A DNA stretch of 6,346 nucleotides from Anaerolineales bacterium (GTDB lineage: Bacteria > Chloroflexota > Anaerolineae > Anaerolineales > Villigracilaceae), in the NCBI GenBank assembly GCA_015489255.1, contig WGAD01000335.1, forward strand, positions 1-6,346. The letters are read 5' to 3'. The notes under the pieces are model-generated. The model saw only the letters and a program-made list of their open reading frames with translations, searched no databases and was not told where the DNA came from. Below are positions 1 through 5,111 of the stretch, piece by piece (position 1 is the first letter of the stretch; the number at the start of each line of letters is the position of its first letter). Both the position numbers and the translations under genes were made by a program.

Positions 1-1182
1 GCGCAACGCTATCTGGATGGCGGCCCCGGAGACCTGCTGAATACCTTGAAGGAACTGGCCGCCCTGGCTCCCGACCATCCCGCCATCGGGCAGGCCCGCC
101 AGCGCATGGCGCAAGCCTATCTCAAGCGGGCCGATGCCGCCCTGACCGAAGGCATGCTGAACGAGGCCGCCAAAGCCTTGGCGCACGGTCGCCAGGTCCA
201 GCCAAAGCGGCCGGACTGGGCGCGCTTGGAACGACGCATCGCCAGCGAAAAACAGCGCCAACAAGCCATCGCCGAACTGGTTACCCGGCTCGACCGGCAA
301 CTGGCGGCCCACCGCTACACCAAGCCCGAAGGCGACAACGCCTTGGCCACCGTGGCAGCGCTGGCGCGGTTGGAGCCCGACCACCCGGCCATCGCCCGGG
401 CGCGCCAGACGATGGGGGATTTCTACCAGCAGCGGATCGAGGCATATCTGGCGGACGAACGGCTCGACCGGGCGGAGGACTTTTTGGCCCGGGGCCGCCG
501 GGCGCAGCCGCAGCGGCCGGACTGGGCCGGGTTGGAGGCGCGCATCAAAAGCCTGCGGCGGACTTTGGCAGCACGCCGGCTCGCCGAGGAAACGCGCCTG
601 GCCGAAGAGGCGCGCCGGCGCCGGTCTCGTCGGATCACCATTCCGCCCGATGCCGGCACCTCGCCCGGCCGCTTCACCAAGATCGACGCCGATGGCAGCC
701 CGCTTCCGGCCTCGGCCCGCCATTGGTCCTGCGTGCGGGACAATGTTACCGGCCTGATCTGGGAGGTGAAGACCGACGACGGCGGCCTGCATGACAAGGA
801 CCATACCTATACCTGGTACGATCCCAATCCCAGAACCAACGGCGGCGACAGCGGCGTCAAAGATGGCGGAAAATGCGCCGCCGGCGTGCGCTGCGACACC
901 ACCGGCTTTGCCGAGGCGGTGAACCGGGTTGGCCTGTGCGGCGCAAACGATTGGCGGGTGCCCACGCGCGAGGAACTGCGCTCCATCGCGGACCTGGGTA
1001 GAGTAGAACCCGCCATCGACACGGCCTGGTTCCCCAACACACCTTCGTCGGATTTTTGGTCGGCCTCTCCGTTTGCCTCCAACTCCGATTACGCGTGGGG
1101 CCTGGACTTCGGCAACGGCTACGACGCCTGGGGCGACCGCTCCCTTGCCCTACACGTTCGGTTGGTGCGCGCGGGACAGTGA
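1..1182 (+). CDS. DGR target protein 1: helical repeats plus C-terminal DUF1566 domain (5' partial)
   Basis: The frame is open from base 1, so the true start lies upstream; the TTG at 46 is internal. 393 residues are visible. Two copies of a helical repeat are evident at about residues 19-81 and 121-184, each with a PDHPAI box near its start and a QPxRPDW box near its end. A charged Arg/Glu-rich probable coiled coil follows (about 185-212). From about residue 216 to the end is a DUF1566/Lcl-type domain (TGLIWEVK, DWRVPTREEL, SSDFWSAS, HVRLVRAGQ), a C-type-lectin-like fold known in DGR variable proteins. It has four cysteines (SCVRD, KCAAGVRC, LCGAN). The last third of the domain is variable region VR1. 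By family knowledge the diversified face would bind ligands. Similar proteins often carry a kinase or other sensor domain at the N terminus, which cannot be checked here. The avd gene starts 24 bases downstream, as is usual in DGR cassettes. Confidence 0.88.
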   Translation, partial: AQRYLDGGPGDLLNTLKELAALAPDHPAIGQARQRMAQAYLKRADAALTEGMLNEAAKALAHGRQVQPKRPDWARLERRIASEKQRQQAIAELVTRLDRQLAAHRYTKPEGDNALATVAALARLEPDHPAIARARQTMGDFYQQRIEAYLADERLDRAEDFLARGRRAQPQRPDWAGLEARIKSLRRTLAARRLAEETRLAEEARRRRSRRITIPPDAGTSPGRFTKIDADGSPLPASARHWSCVRDNVTGLIWEVKTDDGGLHDKDHTYTWYDPNPRTNGGDSGVKDGGKCAAGVRCDTTGFAEAVNRVGLCGANDWRVPTREELRSIADLGRVEPAIDTAWFPNTPSSDFWSASPFASNSDYAWGLDFGNGYDAWGDRSLALHVRLVRAGQ

Positions 1183-1187
1183 TTTTG
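1046..1187 (+). repeat. DGR variable region VR1 with 3' anchor
   Basis: Aligned without gaps to 2246-2387, exactly 1200 bases downstream. 1046-1069 is identical, 1070-1145 holds 28 substitutions, and 1146-1187 is identical, crossing the TGA at 1180-1182. Fourteen substitutions are at first, twelve at second and two (1089, 1131) at third codon positions. Eleven of the 16 changed codons end in C in both copies, as expected if the template has AAC there. The invariant 3' block would contain the initiation-of-mutagenic-homology (IMH) anchor. The template repeat itself is not in the window. Confidence 0.85.
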
Positions 1188-1206
1188 TTTTTTTGGATGG
1201 GAAAAC

Positions 1207-1455
1207 ATGGCAAGATTGCAAAATACGACTTTGTGGCGCGATGCGAATCGCTTGATGCTGGTGATCGAGGAAGCGGTCAGGAAATTTCCGCGCTATCATA
1301 AGTACGCCATCGGCACCGATCTGCGGCGCCAGGCCCAGGGGATATGCCGGCTGATCTCCCGCGCCGCCACGGCGCCGCCCTCCGAACGAAAACACCAGGT
1401 GCAGCGCCTGGTGCTGGCGGTGGACGACCTCAATCGGCGTTTGCGTCCTGACTGA
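1207..1455 (+). CDS. avd: Avd-like DGR accessory protein, short
   Basis: This 82-residue helical protein matches the Avd (accessory variability determinant) family of four-helix-bundle proteins. In DGRs Avd binds the reverse transcriptase and template RNA and is needed for mutagenic retrohoming. The diagnostic stretch is an N-terminal helix (residues about 8-25, DANRLMLVIEEAV), then FPRYHKYAIGTDLRRQA with its conserved aromatic and basic residues, then helices 2 and 3 ending VDDLNRRLRPD. Family members are usually about 115-130 residues, so the fourth helix appears to be missing; neither other forward frame after 1440 restores an Avd-like tail. The ATG at 1207 is preceded by a modest purine-rich GGATGGG. 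It lies just after the VR1 gene, the classical position. Whether the short form still works is uncertain; it may be truncated by deletion. Confidence 0.82.
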   Translation: MARLQNTTLWRDANRLMLVIEEAVRKFPRYHKYAIGTDLRRQAQGICRLISRAATAPPSERKHQVQRLVLAVDDLNRRLRPD

Positions 1456-1460
1456 GATCC

Positions 1461-1479
1461 GGTTTGTTCCAGACAAACC
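1461..1479. other. Perfect 7-bp hairpin after avd
   Basis: GGTTTGT (1461-1467) pairs with ACAAACC (1473-1479) around a five-base loop, starting five bases after the avd stop. No T-tract follows, so it is not a typical intrinsic terminator. Its role is unknown; it could affect RNA stability or mark a rearrangement point. Confidence 0.4.
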
Positions 1480-1527
1480 TCCAATCAGTCTTTCGCTTCG
1501 CGTTTCACAGCAGCCAGTTTCACGCGG

Positions 1528-1842
1528 CTGACGCCGACAGGCCGTCTCGTCCCGCTGTGGGAAGCCAGGGAGGCGGCGTATTTCGAGGATCAGTGTACTT
1601 GGTTCGAACGGCAGTGGCCGGGATTCGTGGTTCTGGTGCAGCGGGGGCGGGTGTTCATCCTGCGCGGCGCTTGCGCTTTTGGAATGGAACCGGGAGCCGT
1701 TTTGCCGCTGTCCCGCCTGAAAGCCTTGCGGCGACGGCTGCGCCAAGCCGGCTGGCCCCATCTTTTCGTCGCCGAGGAAGGCCTGCCGGGCGGCGGGTTG
1801 AAGCGCCGTGTGTTGCGCCTGGCCTGGGCGCCCAATTTGTAG
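1528..1842 (+). CDS. MutS domain I-like (MSL-type) putative DGR accessory; start uncertain
   Basis: Frame 1 is open from 1456 to the TAG at 1840-1842, with protein-like, GC-rich third positions. Its product aligns with the N-terminal domain of MutS as I remember the E. coli protein. WPGFVVLVQRGRVFILRGACA matches the HPEILLFYRMGDFYELF region without gaps over 21 residues, LRQAGWPHLFVAEE matches LVNQGESVAICEQ, and LKRRVLRLAWAPN matches VERKVVRIVTPGT. The mismatch-wedge Phe-x-Glu of MutS is replaced by Val-Phe-Ile, so mismatch recognition is not expected. MutS-like (MSL) proteins have been described as DGR accessories, which fits its place between avd and a second VR gene. No ATG, GTG or TTG is in frame before the GTG at 1627, which would cut off half the similarity. 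The CTG at 1528 is the least bad guess. The gene may be 5'-truncated, frameshifted or fused to avd by an ancestral arrangement. Confidence 0.5.
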   Translation: MTPTGRLVPLWEAREAAYFEDQCTWFERQWPGFVVLVQRGRVFILRGACAFGMEPGAVLPLSRLKALRRRLRQAGWPHLFVAEEGLPGGGLKRRVLRLAWAPNL

Positions 1843-1878
1843 AGCAGGCCCATCATCTCATCGACACTGGATTGGCTC

Positions 1879-2382
1879 ATGAAATATCTCACATCCTGTT
1901 TCCTGCTGGCCGCCGGTCTTCTGGCCGGCCCGTTGCCGGCCCAGCAGTGCAACGGCCGGGTCGCCCGGACCACCCCCACCGGGCGTTTCGTGCTCCATGC
2001 GGACGGTACCGCCACGGACCGCCGCACCGGACTGCAATGGCGGCGTTGCGCCGAAGGCCAGCGCTGGGCCGGGGGCACCTGCCGGGGCGAGCCGGCAACC
2101 TACACCTGGGACGAGGCGGTGCGGCGCTTCGGCAAGCCGGACGCGCAAGGTTGGCGCCTGCCAGGCCTGAAGGAGCTGGCCTCCATCGTCGAGCTGGCCT
2201 GCTGGAACCCGGCCATCAATCTACAGGTGTTTCCCAACACGCCCGCGTCGGATTTTTGGTCGGCCTCTCTGGATGCCTCCGTCTCCTTCAACGCGTGGTT
2301 CCTGAACTTCAACCTCGGCGACGACAACCGCTCCTTCCGCTACTATGCCCTACACGTTCGGTTGGTGCGCGCGGGACAGTGA
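1879..2382 (+). CDS. DGR target protein 2: secreted DUF1566 (Lcl-type) protein
   Basis: This 167-residue protein starts at ATG 1879 with a clear signal peptide: basic MKY, a hydrophobic core to about residue 19, and a PLPA-QQ cleavage region. No lipobox cysteine is placed to make it a lipoprotein, so a secreted or periplasmic location is expected. The remainder is one DUF1566/Lcl-type domain: TDRRTGLQWRRC, TYTWDEAVRRFG, GWRLPGLKELASI, SDFWSAS and a terminal HVRLVRAGQ. Cysteines (QQCNG, RRC, GTC, LAC) may form disulfides outside the cytoplasm. Its last 45 codons form VR2, almost identical in framework to VR1 while the upstream body is clearly divergent from target 1. That pattern fits two DGR targets written by one template. 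The ribosome site is weak and there are 36 bases between it and the preceding frame. The likely role is a variable ligand-binding protein; the ligand is unknown. Confidence 0.85.
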   Translation: MKYLTSCFLLAAGLLAGPLPAQQCNGRVARTTPTGRFVLHADGTATDRRTGLQWRRCAEGQRWAGGTCRGEPATYTWDEAVRRFGKPDAQGWRLPGLKELASIVELACWNPAINLQVFPNTPASDFWSASLDASVSFNAWFLNFNLGDDNRSFRYYALHVRLVRAGQ

Positions 2383-2387
2383 TTTTG
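2246..2387 (+). repeat. DGR variable region VR2 with 3' anchor
   Basis: Ungapped counterpart of 1046-1187. The variable stretch is 2270-2345 and the conserved 3' anchor is 2346-2387, running past the TGA at 2380-2382. After one mismatch (2388) similarity continues for eight bases to 2396. Typical codon pairs (VR1/VR2) are GGC/TTC, GGC/AAC, AAC/CTC, GAC/TTC and TCC/TAC, all explained by substitution at template AAC codons. Confidence 0.85.
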
Positions 2388-2406
2388 GTTTTTTGGCCAG
2401 ACCGTG

Positions 2407-2494
2407 GGATGGGTCGAGGCACGAGACCCATCGACGCCCGTGAAGCCGTCATTGGGATATTTTGATGGGTTTCGCTGCGCTCAACCCATCCTAC
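2407..2494. repeat. Composite hairpin repeat (REP/BIME-like), copy 1
   Basis: Two imperfect palindromes face each other. The first is 2407-2432, with GATGGGT/ACCCATC arms around a GAGGCACGAG loop (type B). The second is 2464-2494, with the same arms around a TTCGCTGCGCTCA loop (type A, reversed), ending CCATCCTAC. They are separated by about 31 bases. This occupies most of the 226-base gap between target 2 and the transpeptidase gene. Such elements are dispersed in many gammaproteobacterial genomes and may be moved by REP-associated transposases; none is present here. Confidence 0.8.
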
Positions 2495-2496
2495 AT

Positions 2497-2527
2497 TGCC
2501 TACCTGGATTTGCGCGGCTGTTACAAT
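2497..2527 (+). promoter_or_regulatory. Possible sigma70-type promoter for the transpeptidase gene
   Basis: TTGCCT (2497-2502) and TACAAT (2522-2527) are separated by 19 bases and lie about 80 bases before the GTG start. The -10 box is good, but the -35 match and spacing are weak. This rests only on motif inspection. Confidence 0.25.
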
Positions 2528-2594
2528 CGGCGTGCGGGTGGCTTTGGCCCGCCCTGCCCGAATCGGGCCTCCATTGCAACAGGCGCTTTCTAAC

Positions 2595-2600
2595 AAGGAA
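2595..2600 (+). promoter_or_regulatory. Ribosome binding site for the transpeptidase gene
   Basis: AAGGAA ends eight bases before the GTG at 2609. This good Shine-Dalgarno placement is what fixes the start at GTG 2609 rather than the ATG at 2648. Confidence 0.6.
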
Positions 2601-2608
2601 CGATCCGC

Positions 2609-4929
2609 GTGACTGCATTCAAGGCTTGGTGGTCGCCGCGCCCCGGCATGAGGGTATTCGTGCTGGTGGCCGGGCTGTGCTGGCTGGGCGTGGCCTGGCG
2701 CCTGGGCCAGCTCGGCGCCTCGGGCGGCGCCCCGGCCCAGGGCCTGAGCGAGGATGCCTTGTTGTTTCGGCGCGCCCTGGCCGCCGGGTTGCTCCAGGCG
2801 GAGCCGAACGGCGCCTTGCGCCCGGTGGCGCGCGATCATCTGTTGGCCGCCGCCTGGCGCGGCCGGCCCGTGAAGGAAGCGGACGCCCGCCTGTTGGCCG
2901 CGTTGTGGGGCTCGCCCGCCGGTCGCGCGGTGCGCGCCGAACTGGCATTGTGGAACGCCGGCCGCGCCCTGGCGGCGGTGCGCGACAACGCTCCGCCGGC
3001 GGTACGCGCCACCGGTTGGCGCGCCTTCACCTGCGACGGCGCGCCGCGCGGGACCGGCGGGTTGGTGCCGGCGGCCTACGGTTTTTTGCACCAGGGGCGT
3101 TTGCACACCGGTTTCGGGCCCTGGCAGGTGGCGGCCGGAGAGGATTGCGTGGAGTTTCGCAACCGCTACAGCGCGCCGGCGCCGGTGGCCTTCGAAATCT
3201 GGTATGTGGGCCGGGCCGAGGGGCGGAAGGATGCCCGGCCGGTGTCTCCTGAACGGCCGTTCCGGCCTCCGGGTTGTCTCAAGGCGCCCGGCGCGCTGGA
3301 AGCCGGCAAGCTGGCCGTGGGCACCGATGGTTGGCGACGAGCCGGGAAAGGGTTCGAGCGAACGCTGCGCCTGCGCCTGATGCCGGCCCGACAGCCCTTG
3401 TTGCGAGTAGCCGGGGTGAAACCGGGCATCGATCCGAAAAGCTGCCGTTTCGTCTGGCATGAGGACCAGGCCACGCCCACCGCGGGCAAGCGGAGTTACC
3501 GGGTATGGAGCGCCGACGGCGTGGCGCTGCTGGACGAGCATGGCCGGCCCACCCGGGCCGCGCGCGAGTTGGGGCTGTTGCCGCTGGTGGGGTTCGGACC
3601 GGCCGACGCCTTCTCCCTGAGCGGCCTGCTGGCGCGCAGCGCCTTGCCCCACCCCGGTTATGAACTCACTTTGACGCTGGACAGCCGATTGCAGCGCGCG
3701 GCTCAGGCGGTGCTGCGCGAAGGGGTGGCGGCGATGTTCGGCGCCGACCGATATGCCGGTGAGCGCCGCGCCGCCCTGGTGGTGCTGAACGCGAACGACG
3801 GCGCCATCCTGGCCGCCGCCGGCCTGCCGGCATTGCCGCCAGGTCCCAATCCCGCAACGGCCCCGGTTCCACCTTCAAGCCGATCACCGCCCTGGCGGCC
3901 CTGGCGGCGGCCCGGCAAAGGCCCGATGTGGCTGAAATGCTGAAGGGCTGGCAGCCCAGGCGATTCAAGAAAGAGACCGGTTTGGCGCTGAACGCCGGCG
4001 CCATGGACCCCTATGCCGGCATTCCTGGCGGCTGGCCCGATGGGCGCAGGCGGCTGCTGCGCAACTTTCGCGGCACCAGTTTTCTCAACCTGATCCGCAA
4101 ACGCCGCCTGCGCGCGCGCGAGTGTTCCAAGGAGAAGCCGCCGCCGGCGGCCCTGGGGTTGCCCCAGGCGGTGCGCGAGTCGCTGAACCTGTGGTTCGCG
4201 GCCCTGGCCTTGCGGGTGGATGGCGCTGCCGCGGCGGCCCTGGACCAGCGCAAGGCGCCCGACCCGCCGGCCTGGCTGGATCGGGCGATGCGCCGGCTGG
4301 GTTTCGACCGGCCGCTGGCGTTGACCGCGGGCGCGCCGGCATTTCTTTCCACCTGGGGGCGGCCGACCTTGCCGGCCGCCAAGGCGACCTTGTGGAGCGA
4401 TCCACGCCCGGCGCGCTGGGTGCTGGCGCAGAACGCCATCGGGCAGGGCGTGGCGGCCAGCCCGTTGCACATGGCGCGCCTGGCCGCCAGCCTGGCGGCG
4501 GGCGGCACGGTGCGGCCGCACCTGGTGGCGCGTTGGGATGGCGAGGCGGTGGACCTCCCGGAGCCCGAATCCTGGGGACTGGATCTCGATCTTTTGCGCG
4601 CCGGCATGAAGGCGGTGCCGGAGGTCGGCACCGCCGCGCGGGCCTTTCGCAGGCAGTTTCGGAAACGATTGAACAGCCCGTTGCGCTGCAACACCTGGGG
4701 CAAGACCGGTACCGCCCAGGTGCGCGGCGAAAAGGGGCGGGCCCGTTATGTGTCGGCCTGGTTCATCGGCTGGCACCGCCCGGCCAAGGGCAAGGGGCCG
4801 CCTCTGGCTTTCGCCTGCCAGGTGACCCATGCCCACGGCCGGGGGCACAACAGCGGCGGATCGGTGTGCGCGCCCCTGGTGGCGAAATTTTTGGATTGGG
4901 TGTACGGCGACAAAGCCCAATCACAATGA
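2609..4929 (+). pseudogene. Class B penicillin-binding transpeptidase, split by a -1 frameshift
   Basis: Frame 2 from GTG 2609 encodes one N-terminal membrane anchor (residues about 14-32, RVFVLVAGLCWLGVAW). A long divergent extracytoplasmic region follows, then the start of a transpeptidase domain (TLTLDSRLQRAAQAVL, ALVVLNANDGAILAAAG). The frame then fails and stops at 3943, while frame 1 carries on with the rest of the domain. Restoring one base near 3851-3853 gives a 773-residue protein with STFK (serine codon 3868, residue 421), SLN (4180-4188, residue 525) and KTGT (from 4702, residue 699), the three active-site motifs in correct order. The enzyme would cross-link peptidoglycan stem peptides in the periplasm. 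No glycosyltransferase domain is visible, hence class B. The long N-terminal domain is unlike standard FtsI or MrdA, so no symbol is given. The break may be a real mutation or a homopolymer sequencing error, since both halves remain well conserved. Confidence 0.85.
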
Positions 4930-4942
4930 CAACGCGTCATGC

Positions 4943-5084
4943 GTAGGATGGGTTGAGCGCAGCGAAACCCATCGAAAATACGCCGGCGCTGGCTTTGCGG
5001 GCTGATGGGTCTCGTGCCTCGACCCATCCTACGACCTGCGCTCAGTCGGCAATGTAGGATGGGTTGAGCACAGCGAAACCCATC
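4943..5084. repeat. Hairpin repeat cluster (REP/BIME-like), copy 2 plus an extra unit
   Basis: Three palindromic units fill the gap after the transpeptidase. They are 4943-4973 (type A, forward, starting GTAGGATGGGT), 5004-5032 (type B, reversed, ending ACCCATCCTAC) and 5054-5084 (type A, forward, differing from the first by one base, GCGC to GCAC). The first two make a composite that is the mirror image of 2407-2494, with a nearly equal spacer (30 versus 31 bases). The last unit ends 12 bases before the possible TTG start of the next gene. Nothing else is apparent in 4930-5096. Confidence 0.82.
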
Positions 5085-5111
5085 AATAAGGCTTTTTTGA
5101 CACGGTGCCGC

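Noticed and set aside
1181..1197. Intrinsic terminator after the first DUF1566 gene
   Set aside because: There is a T-rich tract but no convincing GC-rich stem before it, and avd starts only 24 bases after the stop, suggesting co-transcription.
1456..1530. Possible template repeat between avd and the MutS-like frame
   Set aside because: It shares no block with the VR flanks (no match to the 24-base 5' or 42-base 3' identity).
1464..2465. Frame-3 + strand open frame of 333 codons
   Set aside because: It crosses the MutS-like frame and the second DUF1566 gene in another frame, has no domain features and ends inside a repeat; a shadow of GC-rich coding.
2309..3652. Long minus-strand open frame of 447 codons opposite the transpeptidase gene
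   Set aside because: It is low-complexity Arg/Gly/Pro/Gln-rich, overlaps the well-supported + strand gene, and contains the WVERSETH-type peptide that only reflects the hairpin repeats.
3842..3943. Programmed frameshift in the transpeptidase
   Set aside because: No obvious slippery heptamer with a downstream structure is seen, and class B PBPs are not known to use recoding; a deletion or sequencing error is simpler.
3703..4920. Minus-strand frame of 405 codons
   Set aside because: Mirrors the transpeptidase catalytic half, whose SLN and KTG motifs prove the + strand; composition is shadow-like.
4943..5084. CRISPR array
   Set aside because: The units alternate in orientation, are only three in number and have their own internal palindromes; no regular spacers and no cas genes.
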